Source: a bacterium 1XD42-1
Lineage (GTDB): Bacteria; Bacillota; Clostridia; Oscillospirales; Ruminococcaceae
Direction of reading: 5' to 3'
DNA: 55,168 nt
Assembly (NCBI GenBank): GCA_003612625.1
Contig: RAZJ01000018.1
Coordinates: 1-55,168 of the forward strand
A program made the position numbers and the translations under genes. The notes under the pieces were generated by a model. The model was not told the origin of the DNA. It searched no databases and saw nothing but the letters and a program-made list of their open reading frames with translations. This document shows, piece after piece, positions 43,390 to 52,008 of this stretch (the first letter of the stretch is position 1; every line of letters begins with the position of its first letter).

Positions 43390-44703
43390 TTAAAAAATTT
43401 CAGTATTGGGATTTGATACAGCAGATTCCAGCTGTCCAAGACAACTGTCTTCTTCTATGTCAATAATGGAAACCGACAAAATTTTCCCTTGCAGGTTTTC
43501 TGTCGTTTTCACCCGCACCGGCACATAATTTTCCCCATAGCCTTCCCATATGCCATCCCGGTTTGTTTCAAACAGTACCTGCAAAGTTTCCCCTATCTGG
43601 GACTGTAAATAAATTTTACGGCTTTCTGCCATGGCCTGGGATAACCGGGCAGCCCGCTGGTTTTTTACAGAAGCTTCTATTTGATCCGGCATTTCTGCCG
43701 CCTTTGTGCCGGGCCTGGGAGAATAAGCAAATATATGGGCTTTTGCAAAGCCTGTCTTTTTTGCAAAAGCCAGGGATTCCATAAATTCTTCCTCTGTTTC
43801 CCCGGGGAAACCTGCCATAATATCTGTCGTAATGGCACAATGAGGAAATTTCTTCCGGAGATCCGCTGCAATACCGGCATATTCTTCCGCCGTATAATGG
43901 CGTTTCATCCGCCTTAATGTGGCATTACAGCCGCTTTGTAATGACATATGGAATTGGGGGCATAATTTTTTTTGGGCCGCTAAACGGTCAATCTGCCCGG
44001 GTTCCAGCAGTTCCGGCTCCAGTGAGCCAAGGCGTACCCGGCTTATACTGGTTTTGCAGGCAGCTTCTACGGCGTCTGCCAGACGCAGGCCATACTCTTT
44101 TCCGTAACAGGATAAATTGATTCCCGTTAAAACGGCTTCCCGGTATCCTTCCCGGGCCAGCTGTTCCAGCTCAAGGGAAATTTCCGCCAGAGGCTTGGAA
44201 CGTACCGGACCGCGGGCTGTGGGGATAATACAGTATGCACAATACCGTTCACAGCCATCCTCTATTTTAACAAAAGCCCGTGTCCGTTCACTGCTTCTGG
44301 CATAGCCCCCTTCAAAGGGTTCCCCCCGCTGGTGGGGCACAATTTCAATTATCCGTTCCCCTGTGCAAAAGGCCCGTTCCGCCAGCTTCACGAAGCCGGA
44401 CCGGCTGCGGTTCCCTGCAATAATATCCGCTTCCGGAATTTTTGCGGCAGCATCCGGGAATGCTTGTGGAAAGCAGCCTGTCAGGGCAACCTTTGCCCCC
44501 GGATTTTGTTTTTTAAACCTGCGCAGGATCTGCCGGGTTTTCCGGTCCCCCTGGGCTGTAACCGTACAGGAATTCACCACGTAAAGATCCGCCTGTTCTT
44601 CATGGGACACGATCTCATAGCCTTCCCCGGCAAACATTCCCTCCAGCATTTGGGTTTCATACTGGTTCACCTTACAGCCTAACGTATAAAATGCAACTTT
44701 CAT
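43390..44703 (-). CDS. mtaB: tRNA (t6A37) methylthiotransferase MtaB
   Basis: 437 aa radical-SAM enzyme that adds a methylthio group to t6A37 in tRNA. N-terminal UPF0004 domain with three cluster cysteines (TLGCKVNQYE, VNSCTVT, LTGCFPQA), radical-SAM motif ERYCAYCIIPTARGP, GSLEPELL and MSLQSGC, and a C-terminal TRAM domain (GYGENYVPVRV). ATG at 44703 begins the conserved MKVAFYTLGC and has AAAGGG upstream; 28 more residues to 44787 are in frame but unlike the family. Confidence 0.94.
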   Translation of the reverse strand: MKVAFYTLGCKVNQYETQMLEGMFAGEGYEIVSHEEQADLYVVNSCTVTAQGDRKTRQILRRFKKQNPGAKVALTGCFPQAFPDAAAKIPEADIIAGNRSRSGFVKLAERAFCTGERIIEIVPHQRGEPFEGGYARSSERTRAFVKIEDGCERYCAYCIIPTARGPVRSKPLAEISLELEQLAREGYREAVLTGINLSCYGKEYGLRLADAVEAACKTSISRVRLGSLEPELLEPGQIDRLAAQKKLCPQFHMSLQSGCNATLRRMKRHYTAEEYAGIAADLRKKFPHCAITTDIMAGFPGETEEEFMESLAFAKKTGFAKAHIFAYSPRPGTKAAEMPDQIEASVKNQRAARLSQAMAESRKIYLQSQIGETLQVLFETNRDGIWEGYGENYVPVRVKTTENLQGKILSVSIIDIEEDSCLGQLESAVSNPNTEIF

Positions 44704-44851
44704 AAAAGCCCTTTCTGATTCAGCATCTTGTATATTTGGAATATATGTCAAAATAGCGCAGTTAATATTATGCAAAATAAACAACATTTAGATTTTAAAC
44801 CTACCATCTTAGACTATTATAATAAATTTTTAAAACAAATACAATTAGCAG

Positions 44852-44880
44852 TTGACTTAAACTGTTGGAACTGGTATAGT
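44852..44880 (+). promoter_or_regulatory. Promoter of the HPr-like gene
   Basis: TTGACT (44852-44857), 17-bp spacer, TATAGT (44875-44880). The start codon is about 85 bp further on, leaving an untranslated leader with no evident fold. Confidence 0.75.
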
Positions 44881-44970
44881 TGGAAATGTAATCAGTAAAT
44901 ATTTTAAAAATTTTAAAAAAACAGATGGTGCCTCAATACACTGTCACCGCTTGTTAAGGAGGAAAAACAT

Positions 44971-45204
44971 ATGAAATCTTTAGTGATCAAATTGGATACC
45001 ATTAACGATGTAAAAAACTTTGTCAATATTGTCAGCAAGTACGATTTTGATGTAGATCTGGTTTCCGGCCGTTATGCTGTCGATGCAAAATCCATTATGG
45101 GTATCTTTTCCCTGGATTTAGCCAAATCCATTAAAATGGAAATTTATTCTGATGACTGTGCCGCTTTCCTGGACGAAGTAAAAGATTTTTCCGTGGATAA
45201 ATAA
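44971..45204 (+). CDS. HPr-like protein without the phosphorylatable histidine
   Basis: 77 aa. From residue 21 on it follows HPr closely: VSKYDFDVDLVSGRYAVDAK then SIMGIFSLDLAKSIKMEIYS, which includes the regulatory serine (Ser41 here, equal to HPr Ser46). The N-terminal GIHARPA loop with His15 is replaced by DTINDVKNF, so it cannot act as a PTS phosphocarrier through that residue. Like Crh in Bacillus, which also lacks His15, it might act in regulation by serine phosphorylation. AAGGAGG precedes the ATG; own promoter and terminator, so monocistronic. Confidence 0.87.
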   Translation: MKSLVIKLDTINDVKNFVNIVSKYDFDVDLVSGRYAVDAKSIMGIFSLDLAKSIKMEIYSDDCAAFLDEVKDFSVDK

Positions 45205-45254
45205 AATCTAAAAATTGGAAGAAAGCAGTTGTCATTTCCTGCTTACCGGTTTGC

Positions 45255-45284
45255 CGAAAAAGCCGCCAAAAGGCGGCTTTTTTC
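45255..45284 (+). terminator. Intrinsic terminator after the HPr-like gene
   Basis: AAAAAGCCGCC, loop AAAA, GGCGGCTTTTTT. Confidence 0.93.
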
Positions 45285-45309
45285 ATTTATAAATTCACCA
45301 ATGAAATAG

Positions 45310-45338
45310 TTGACTATTTGTGAAAGATCTCTTATAAT
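45310..45338 (+). promoter_or_regulatory. Promoter of the chemoreceptor gene
   Basis: TTGACT (45310-45315), 17-bp spacer, perfect TATAAT (45333-45338), 54 bp before the start codon. Confidence 0.82.
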
Positions 45339-45391
45339 ATTAAAATGTTGTTAAATTTGTTGCCAAATTTAGTTTCGGTAGGAGGCTTTTT

Positions 45392-47545
45392 ATGTGGAAA
45401 AGTAAAAACAGCGGCAAAATAGCACCATTTGATCGCCTTAGTAAGAAAATCATTTTAAAACTAGCTGTTATTGTTGCAGTTATGTTTTTTTTGATCGTGT
45501 CAATTTCCGGATTTATTTCCATGCGTTCCATGGAACAGATAACAGGAGATAAACTTATCTCTGTTGCTTATGAAAATGCTTTCTTAATTGAAAATACGAT
45601 AGATAATGCCTATGGCCAGGCGTTAGGCTTTGCAAATTCCTTAAGAAATATATCCGCTCTGCCGCCGGAAGAACAGCGGGATGCCATTGATAACGCTTTG
45701 GCAGGCGTTTTGCTGGGGGACAAAAGCTTTACTACTGTTTTCGCTTATTTTGAGCTGAATGCCATTGCAGACGCCAGCGGGCAGCCTTACAGCGTACATA
45801 AAAAGGATATGGCCTATGAAGCCATTGCATATTTTGATGAAAGCGGCACAAAAGTAACATTTGAAAAACATGAGGATGCTTTTGACAATTTTGACAAAGA
45901 ATATTATAAACAAATAAAATCTTCCGGCCAGGTCTATGTCATGGAGCCTTATATTTACCAGCTCCGTGGAAAAGATATTATGATGATCAGCATCATTGCC
46001 CCCATGTATGATGCAAAAGGCGATTTCCTGGGCGTGGCAGGCTGTGACGTAGCTTTGGACGATCTGCAAACCCAGGATTATGGCCGTACCGGCTATAATT
46101 CCACCCATATGGTAGCTTTTGCAGAAGACAGCACCATTCTTTTGGACACCAGCAATCCCGCCATGGTAGGAAAGACCGCCTCCGAAGCTGGCTATGATGC
46201 GGCTTTAGCTGATACTCAGAAATTGAAAGCCATGTCGGACGGCGCTTATGCAAACAGCCTTTCCATTACGAATACGAAAATATCCAATTATGCCACAGGA
46301 AAAAAAGGCGTTGCTGTTACAGTCCCCCTCAAATTAAGCTGCGGCAATTACTGGACCTTTTACCTTGCCATTGACAGAAGTGAATTTGACAGCGCTTTAA
46401 TGAAAGATGTCATGAAGCTGATGCTGGTTGTGATTTTATTTGGCATCCTGCTTCTTTACATCATATATAAAATTATTGAAAAATATCTGGCTCCTGTACA
46501 GGATATTCTGAAAGGGGCTTCCAAGCTGGAAGATGGAAATTTAAAAATCAATCTTGCAGTCAATACCAATGATGAATTGGGCCGCATGGCGAAAGCATTA
46601 AATCATATCAGTATTACCGTAGACAATTATGTCGATGATATTTCCCAGCAGTTATCCCAAATGGCTGCGAATGATATGGATGTTAAAATCCGCCAGAAAT
46701 ATATTGGTGATTTTATCCCGATCCAGACTTCTATTGAAAAGATAACCTATTCTTTAAATACGACCCTGCGCCATATTAAGCTTTCCGCAGACAATGTGGC
46801 ATCTGGTTCTGTAAGCGTATCCAACGGCGCCCAGGAGCTTTCCAGAGGGGCTGCGGAGCAGGCGCAGGCTATCGAAGAACTGGCTGCTTCCATTGAAAAT
46901 CTGGCCAAAGATGTGGCAACCAATGCAGATGATGCACAGAAAATGAACTTAAACGCATTAGAAGTCAGTGACCAGATTAAAAAGAGCAATGAAGAAATGA
47001 ACAAACTGGTCCGTGCCATGTCTGACATTCGGGAATCTTCAGCAGGCATTGAAGCCATTATCAAAACCATAGAAGATATTGCCGATCAAACCAATATTTT
47101 GTCTTTGAACGCTTCGATTGAAGCTTCCCGGGCTGGCGAAGCTGGAAAAGGTTTTGCTGTTGTAGCCAATGAAATCCGTAACCTGGCTGCAAAAAGTTCT
47201 GAATCTGTCAGCCAGACCACAGAATTGATCGAACGTTCCCTGGCAGCCGTGAAAAACGGAGTTCTGATTGCTGACGAAACAGCCCATTCCCTGACGGCTG
47301 TTGTGGAAGGGGCAAAAGAAATTACAGGTTCTGTCCACAAAATCAGCAAAGCTTCCCAGCACCAGAAAGATGTTTTAGAGGAAGTAACAAAGAGCGTAGA
47401 TTTAATTGAAGGCGTTGTACAGGCAAATATTGCATCTGCCCAGGAAAGCGCTTTAACCAGCCAGGAATTATCCAAACAATCCCACCGGCTTCATGAGCTG
47501 GTCAACCAGTTCCATTTAAAAGAAATGGAAACTGCAATCTCGTAA
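45392..47545 (+). CDS. Methyl-accepting chemotaxis protein with extracellular dCache-type sensor
   Basis: 717 aa. First membrane helix at about residues 25-48 ([20 protein letters not shown]), an extracellular sensor of about 280 residues with dCache features ([40 protein letters not shown]), second helix near 335-356, HAMP to about 410, then a cytoplasmic signalling domain with the hairpin tip [20 protein letters not shown] and [19 protein letters not shown]. No C-terminal CheR-binding pentapeptide. Ligand unknown. AGGAGG precedes the ATG. No other chemotaxis genes are in the window. Confidence 0.93.
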   Translation: MWKSKNSGKIAPFDRLSKKIILKLAVIVAVMFFLIVSISGFISMRSMEQITGDKLISVAYENAFLIENTIDNAYGQALGFANSLRNISALPPEEQRDAIDNALAGVLLGDKSFTTVFAYFELNAIADASGQPYSVHKKDMAYEAIAYFDESGTKVTFEKHEDAFDNFDKEYYKQIKSSGQVYVMEPYIYQLRGKDIMMISIIAPMYDAKGDFLGVAGCDVALDDLQTQDYGRTGYNSTHMVAFAEDSTILLDTSNPAMVGKTASEAGYDAALADTQKLKAMSDGAYANSLSITNTKISNYATGKKGVAVTVPLKLSCGNYWTFYLAIDRSEFDSALMKDVMKLMLVVILFGILLLYIIYKIIEKYLAPVQDILKGASKLEDGNLKINLAVNTNDELGRMAKALNHISITVDNYVDDISQQLSQMAANDMDVKIRQKYIGDFIPIQTSIEKITYSLNTTLRHIKLSADNVASGSVSVSNGAQELSRGAAEQAQAIEELAASIENLAKDVATNADDAQKMNLNALEVSDQIKKSNEEMNKLVRAMSDIRESSAGIEAIIKTIEDIADQTNILSLNASIEASRAGEAGKGFAVVANEIRNLAAKSSESVSQTTELIERSLAAVKNGVLIADETAHSLTAVVEGAKEITGSVHKISKASQHQKDVLEEVTKSVDLIEGVVQANIASAQESALTSQELSKQSHRLHELVNQFHLKEMETAIS

Positions 47546-47683
47546 AATAAAAAATCCAGACAGGAATTAGTTTTACGGTGATAAGGAAGTATTTACAACA
47601 ACTTATCATCAACGCTGACAAACAGGGTGCAAACAAGAGCAGAAAACATATCACTTTCATTAGTGGTCGGTTCTCTGCTCTTT

Positions 47684-47795
47684 GTTACGCAGTAGAACGC
47701 CATTTTTGAGGGTAGGAATATAAAATATCGTCTAAGTGTTTTCCATGCTCTTAAAGCCGCATAAATCAAGGACTTTTTAACCTCTACTGCGTAAC
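47684..47795. repeat. Repeat unit A with GTTACGCAGTAGA terminal inverted repeats
   Basis: 112 bp bounded by GTTACGCAGTAGA (47684-47696) and its exact complement TCTACTGCGTAAC (47783-47795). Inside, next to the left end, is GAACGCCATTTTTGAGGGTA. It shares this layout with unit B at 48111-48223. Confidence 0.8.
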
Positions 47796-47887
47796 ATACC
47801 TACCCAAGAAAGCAGTAGTTTTATAAAGCGATTGGATTAGACGGATTTTGAACATCGTAATAACTCCCGGTGTTGGATTATCCGATA

Positions 47888-47930
47888 TTGGATTTTCCGA
47901 CACCGGGGTATCCGACATCGGAAAATCCAA
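47888..47930. repeat. Perfect 13-bp inverted repeat with extra half-site copies
   Basis: TTGGATTTTCCGA (47888-47900) and TCGGAAAATCCAA (47918-47930) flank 17 bp containing ATCCGACA. A near copy, TTGGATTATCCGAT, starts at about 47873. Could be a clustered protein-binding site or an RNA hairpin. Confidence 0.75.
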
Positions 47931-48110
47931 CGCAATTAAATAAAGATATAACTAACTAAAGAAAAACCAAATACGGATTTAATCAAATATTTATTCCTTT
48001 CCTATCCTTTCCCCTAACCCCTTTCTTTTGAAACATGATATAGCGACAGAGCCGCAGGAATGGAAAAGAATGGAATGGAAACAACAGTACAAAGAAATAT
48101 TGTTTACTAT

Positions 48111-48223
48111 GTTACGCAATAGAACACCGTTTTTAAGGGTAGGAGTAATAAAACCCTTACCCTTGTCCTTATCGCTGCTGTAATGCGTTTAAATCAAGCG
48201 AGAAACACCCTCTATCGTGTAAC
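48111..48223. repeat. Repeat unit B, diverged copy of unit A
   Basis: 113 bp from GTTACGCAATAGA (48111-48123) to TCTATCGTGTAAC (48211-48223). The left 35 bp align with unit A (GAACACCGTTTTTAAGGGTA against GAACGCCATTTTTGAGGGTA); the middles differ, and both have AAATCAAG before the right end. Confidence 0.75.
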
Positions 48224-48288
48224 AAACATTCCATACTTGATTGAGGGCGAAAGCAGTCTACTGATTTCGTCCTCTTGACTGCCCATTA

Positions 48289-48358
48289 GCAAAGGCGTGA
48301 AAAGCTGTCAAGGGCGCGTAGCGCGAAGTTTACCCTTGACAGCTTTTCACGTCTTTGC
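48289..48358. repeat. Long inverted repeat (26-bp arms) after the HTH gene
   Basis: Left arm 48289-48314 and right arm 48333-48358 are complementary over 26 positions with one G-T pair; the core is CGTGAAAAGCTGTCAAGGG against CCCTTGACAGCTTTTCACG, loop of 18 bp (CGCGTAGCGCG inside). It directly follows the minus-strand HTH gene. No U-run follows on the minus strand, so a simple terminator is less likely than a protected 3' end or a recognition site. Confidence 0.85.
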
Positions 48359-48364
48359 TACTTC

Positions 48365-48568
48365 CTATCGGTCGAAGCGGAATTTCAATATGGCTTCAAC
48401 CAGTTTTGCCTTTAATCTGTCCTGTGTGTCGTCATTGATATGCCCCTTGTACATAGACAGGTACTTGATGTGTGCGGTATAGTGCCTCAATACTGCGTCT
48501 ACCGCTTCCGGCTCTCCGGCAACAGCTTTTTCGATTACTTCAAAAGGTATCAGCTTTTTGTTCCTCAT
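48365..48568 (-). CDS. Small helix-turn-helix protein (Tn916 Orf8-like)
   Basis: 67 aa. KLIPFEVIEKAVAGEPEAVD, then AVLRHYTAHIKYLSM and DRLKAKLVEAILKFRFDR. This pattern is common to the small HTH protein that follows the sigma-like regulator in Tn916-type conjugative elements. Its start overlaps the sigma gene by 29 bp, so both are made together. Likely a control protein of a conjugative element, now without transfer genes nearby. Confidence 0.83.
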   Translation of the reverse strand: MRNKKLIPFEVIEKAVAGEPEAVDAVLRHYTAHIKYLSMYKGHINDDTQDRLKAKLVEAILKFRFDR

Positions 48569-48998
48569 ATTCCAATCTCTCCCATTCTTTCCGCAACTGT
48601 TTCAGTGCAACATTTCTCCGACTGTTTATTGTACTTCTGCAACGTCCGTACAGTCTGCCGATTGCTTCATCACGATAGCCGACGAAGTAATAAAGCAACA
48701 GGACTTCCCGCCTTAACTCCGGCAATCTTGATAATGCCGCTGCTAACCGTTCATCATCAACAATAACTTTCTTTCCCAACACAAAAAATATGGTCGGCTT
48801 GTCCTGTTTTTCAAAGTAACTATCCATAGCAGACGGTTCAAAATATCGTTCTGACATCAGATAGTCAAGGGATATTTCCCGTTCCGCTTTCCGCTTCAAA
48901 TCCCGCCATGCATTGATTGCTTCATGGCGCAGGACAACCTTGCAGAACGTATGGAAAGTATATTCGATATGTTCCATGAATTCTTCAGAATATCTCAT
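48540..48998 (-). CDS. Sigma-70-family regulator of a conjugative element (Tn916 Orf7-like)
   Basis: 152 aa. The C-terminal half holds a sigma region 4-like HTH: LSRLPELRREVLLLYYFVGY, RDEAIGRLYGRCRSTINSRR, ALKQLRKEW. The N-terminal half (FCKVVLRHEAINAWRDLKRK, EREISLDYLMSERYFE) is typical of the group found in Tn916/Tn1549-type elements. Expected to control element genes. AAGGGGGTGAGAG precedes the ATG at 48998. The usual following xis and int genes are missing. Confidence 0.86.
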   Translation of the reverse strand: MRYSEEFMEHIEYTFHTFCKVVLRHEAINAWRDLKRKAEREISLDYLMSERYFEPSAMDSYFEKQDKPTIFFVLGKKVIVDDERLAAALSRLPELRREVLLLYYFVGYRDEAIGRLYGRCRSTINSRRNVALKQLRKEWERLEYEEQKADTF

Positions 48999-49100
48999 TT
49001 TCTCTCACCCCCTTTCTTCCCAGTAGGGGGCTATTACAACAAAAACCCATGCAGAATATATCCGCATAGGTATTTGAGTAATACGAGTTATCAAGACATA

Positions 49101-49211
49101 CTAAATGATATGTGTATTCATACTCATAGGCAAAATATCCCGTTTTAAAAGACATGATTTTTTTAACAAATCAATGACCGACGGATTTTGTCGATACTGT
49201 TTGTGCTTCAT
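49101..49211 (-). CDS. Short ORF (36 aa) with strong ribosome site
   Basis: ATG at 49211 follows AAAGGAGGTAGCCGCC. The product begins MKHKQYRQNPSVIDLLKK and ends in a TAG at 49101-49103; it is basic (9 Lys/Arg in 36). It lies about 100 bp before the sigma-like gene and is probably co-transcribed. No family recognised; could be a leader peptide or a small element protein. Confidence 0.5.
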   Translation of the reverse strand: MKHKQYRQNPSVIDLLKKSCLLKRDILPMSMNTHII

Positions 49212-49264
49212 GGCGGCTACCTCCTTTAGCCGCCGTACCTTTTATTAAGAGCGTTTGCATATTG

Positions 49265-49398
49265 CCAATAGAAAAAAAACGGCGGCTTTGATTTCTCAAA
49301 AGCCGCCGCGTAAGAATAAGCATGTGTAAATACCTCTGCTGTACGACGGCTTTTTTTCTTTTGCCGTCGTGCGGCAGATTGTTATTCTATGCTATTGG
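49265..49398. terminator. Nested hairpins between vanZ and the sigma-like operon
   Basis: CGGCGGCTTT (49280-49289) pairs with AAAGCCGCCG (49299-49308); ACGACGGC (49343-49350) pairs with GCCGTCGT (49363-49370) around a T-rich loop; the whole is bracketed by CCAATAG (49265-49271) and CTATTGG (49392-49398). May combine a terminator for the vanZ side with an attenuator for the sigma-like operon. Confidence 0.6.
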
Positions 49399-49453
49399 AA
49401 CTTAAATAATTTCGTGATGGTAAGTTTATTGTAATGATTAAACAGATGATAAC

Positions 49454-50068
49454 TTATCCAAGCCCGAATAGGTTGCTAATAACCAAAGGCTGAATTGTAA
49501 CCATAATCACAAATGAGTAAGCTATAAAAAGCAATACTTCAATTTCATCATTGATTTTATTATTTTGAAACTTTGCAAGAACTTCTTTTCGTGCTATTCT
49601 AACGAACCATTTATAAATAAAATATCCCAAACTCGCTCCAACCGTATTTGTAATCAAATCATTTATATCCGTTGAACCTCTGCCAAACATTTGAACAATT
49701 TCAATAGATAATGAAAAAAGAAAACCTGTTAATGCAATGTTGCTAATACGGCTATATTTCTTATACAACAAAGGAAGAAAAAAGCCTAATGGAACAAACA
49801 AGACAATATTTAAGACGGTATCTATCGGTCCGCTTATCATATCCAGAAATGGGATTAGCACGATTTCCGGCGAAAAAGATTTTAATTTTCCAATACCAGT
49901 CATTGTCAAAATTCCAATCAAATAATAGCAAAACACAAATACGGTTGCGATATGGATTGGTGTTTGCTTTTTTTCAGATTTCTTCAAACACCAAAAATAC
50001 AATAAAATTCCCGGAACTACAAAAATATATCCGCTTAGTGAACGGATTAAAATATCTGTGATTGACAT
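49454..50068 (-). CDS. vanZ: VanZ-family membrane protein
   Basis: 204 aa with about five hydrophobic segments. The VanZ pattern is seen: DTVLNIVLFVPLGFFLPLLY in the middle and LSIEIVQMFGRGSTDINDL then NTVGASLGYF, with the conserved acidic/asparagine residues. VanZ proteins raise teicoplanin tolerance in some vancomycin clusters, by an unknown mechanism; many homologues are unrelated to resistance. ATG at 50068 is eight bases from AGGAGG; an ATG six bases upstream is too close. It follows vanS by about 160 bp on the same strand. Confidence 0.87.
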   Translation of the reverse strand: MSITDILIRSLSGYIFVVPGILLYFWCLKKSEKKQTPIHIATVFVFCYYLIGILTMTGIGKLKSFSPEIVLIPFLDMISGPIDTVLNIVLFVPLGFFLPLLYKKYSRISNIALTGFLFSLSIEIVQMFGRGSTDINDLITNTVGASLGYFIYKWFVRIARKEVLAKFQNNKINDEIEVLLFIAYSFVIMVTIQPLVISNLFGLG

Positions 50069-50231
50069 ATTCATATCCTCCTATTATGTTTGATTGTTTT
50101 TTTCATAGATATTCCACCGATAAAACAAAGTAAAAAGCTCCTATCAACAATATTATAGCCGATAAGAGCTTTTCGGAATTTAGGTATTACTTGACTATTT
50201 CCTAAGAAAATCCTAAGAGAATATTGAAATT

Positions 50232-51338
50232 TTATATTCCTATTATAGGAAGTGAAACAATAAATGTTGTAGTTTCATTTTGGCTTTCCGCAGAAATTTT
50301 ACCACCATGTAGCTCAACAATATTTTTTGCGATTGCCAGACCTAATCCTGTCCCTCCTGTATTTGAAGCACGGGATTCATCAAGCCGGAAAAATTTATCA
50401 AATAAAGCCTCCAGCTTTTGAGGTGGAATAGTTTTTCCTTGATTTTGAAATCTTATGATAATATGTCCTTGTTCTTTTTTACTATTAACCTTAATTTCTG
50501 TATTGGGATAGCTATAAGAGATTGCATTTTTAAGAATATTATTAAATACTCTTGCAAGCCTTACCGGGTCAGCATACACATTTAATTCTTCATCTGCTAA
50601 TAGTTTTATCGTATTACCATGTGCTGATAAAAGAGGATAAAACTCATCTGATAACTGTACAAGCATATAATACAAATCAATCGTTTCTTTCTCAAGTTCA
50701 ATTTGTTGGAGATTATAACAGGTAATATCAAAAAATTCGTTAATCATTTTTTCTAATCGCTTTGCTTTTTCAATACTTATATTAACGTATTTTTCTCGTT
50801 GTTCCATAGGCATATTTGGTGTATCATTCAATAAACTTAAATACCCTATAATAAAAGTCAATGGCGTTTTCAAGTCATGCGCTAAATATGCAATCATATC
50901 ATTTTTGCGTTGCTCGGCATTTTGCACGGCAATTTTACTTTCTTGAACATTTAATCGTAACTCATTTAAATATTTTTCAATAGTTTTTAATGGAGTTGGT
51001 AAAATTATCATCTTTTCTTCTTGTTGATATATATTTGAAGTGGTAACCAATATACTATTAAGGTAATGAAAAGGTTTTTCCCAATAGTAAAAAAGAATAG
51101 CTGTATATCCTACTCCGACATATGTGAAAAATCCAATTATCCTATTTCGTTCTATCCAATTTACTAAACCACCCCAAATATTAAAATGCCTAAGTAGGTT
51201 AATAATCATAAGATATACGGTTATTCCAAATACAGCATATAGAATAGCTGTAATAGCCATTTGAAAAAATAGCTTTTTATATATAGTTCGCAAATCTTTT
51301 TCTTGTTCAAAAAAATTATTTTTCAATTTTATATCCAC
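50232..51338 (-). CDS. vanS: Sensor histidine kinase, VanS type
   Basis: 368 aa. Two membrane helices near residues 25-55 and 70-85 with a very short external loop, then the kinase core: AYLAHDLKTPLTFIIGYLSL with phospho-acceptor His at about residue 155, VFNNILKNAISYSYPNTEI (N box), DKFFRLDESR and GGTGLGLAIAKNIVELHGG (G boxes). Pattern and partner point to the VanS branch. GTG start at 51338 overlaps vanR by 23 bp; a TTG at 51326 is an alternative. AT-rich compared with flanking genes, in line with transfer. Confidence 0.88.
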   Translation of the reverse strand: MDIKLKNNFFEQEKDLRTIYKKLFFQMAITAILYAVFGITVYLMIINLLRHFNIWGGLVNWIERNRIIGFFTYVGVGYTAILFYYWEKPFHYLNSILVTTSNIYQQEEKMIILPTPLKTIEKYLNELRLNVQESKIAVQNAEQRKNDMIAYLAHDLKTPLTFIIGYLSLLNDTPNMPMEQREKYVNISIEKAKRLEKMINEFFDITCYNLQQIELEKETIDLYYMLVQLSDEFYPLLSAHGNTIKLLADEELNVYADPVRLARVFNNILKNAISYSYPNTEIKVNSKKEQGHIIIRFQNQGKTIPPQKLEALFDKFFRLDESRASNTGGTGLGLAIAKNIVELHGGKISAESQNETTTFIVSLPIIGI

Positions 51339-52008
51339 ACCCCCATATCGTTTTTATATATTGGGGTTCTTCAAAGGAGTCCCCCATTTTTTCGCGTAAA
51401 TGCCGAATATGAACAGTGATAGTGTTGTTACTTTTACTGTAACATTCATCTCCCCAAATTTGATGAAATAATTCTTCGGAGCTAACAACATTTCCAATGT
51501 TTTTACATAGTATATGCAAAATTGAAAATTCTGTTGGCGTTAAAATAACAGGTTTTTCATTGAGTATACATTCATGCGTTTTAACATTTAATACAAGTCC
51601 ATTATGAACAAAAATATCCTTTTCTTCTTGCTCATTTCCATATCGTTTATATCTTCTTAATTGAGCCTTTACTCTTGCCACTAATTCCAATGGTAAAAAT
51701 GGCTTTGTTATATAATCATCAGCTCCCAACGTCAGCCCCTTTATTTTATCTATTTCTTGATTTCTGGCTGTCAACATAATGATAGGAAAATTGAATTGTT
51801 GACGGATTTCTTTGCACATATCTAATCCACTCATATCTGGAAGCATTATATCTAAAATTGCTAAATCTATTTTTTCTGTTTTAATACATTGCATAGCCTC
51901 ATGTGCTGATGTGAAAGAAAAAATTTCATATCTTTCATTTACTAAATATAATGATATGAGGTCTATAATTCCAACTTCATCATCAACAAGCAGTATTTTT
52001 TCACTCAT
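51316..52008 (-). CDS. vanR: Response regulator, VanR type (OmpR family)
   Basis: 230 aa. Receiver domain with VDDE at 8-11, phospho-acceptor in LAILDIMLPDMSGLD (Asp about 53), and the conserved Lys in YITKPFLPLEL; C-terminal winged helix with LTPTEFSILHILC and NNTITVHIRHLREKMGD, ending TIWGCGYKIEK. This is the VanR-type arrangement. Start at 52008 follows AGGAGGTAATAC and overlaps the upstream HTH gene by 8 bp. No vanG/vanA ligase, vanXY or vanT is present in the window, so the regulated gene is either elsewhere or not a resistance gene. Confidence 0.9.
   Translation of the reverse strand: MSEKILLVDDEVGIIDLISLYLVNERYEIFSFTSAHEAMQCIKTEKIDLAILDIMLPDMSGLDMCKEIRQQFNFPIIMLTARNQEIDKIKGLTLGADDYITKPFLPLELVARVKAQLRRYKRYGNEQEEKDIFVHNGLVLNVKTHECILNEKPVILTPTEFSILHILCKNIGNVVSSEELFHQIWGDECYSKSNNTITVHIRHLREKMGDSFEEPQYIKTIWGCGYKIEK

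Larger units (their letters stand above)
47546..48364. other. 819-bp noncoding, repeat-rich left flank of the mobile island
   Basis: No gene is seen here. The stretch holds a hairpin with arms AGAGCAGA (47636-47643) and TCTGCTCT (47674-47681), two related units of about 112 bp, a 13-bp inverted repeat built on TTGGATTTTCCGA, and a 26-bp-arm hairpin, each listed separately. It lies downstream of a Tn916-like regulatory pair and probably marks where a conjugative element was truncated. Confidence 0.75.

Noticed and set aside
47546-48364. CRISPR array suspected from repeated TTGGATT..TCCGA units
   Set aside because: Spacing is irregular, repeats are short and inverted, and no cas genes are present.
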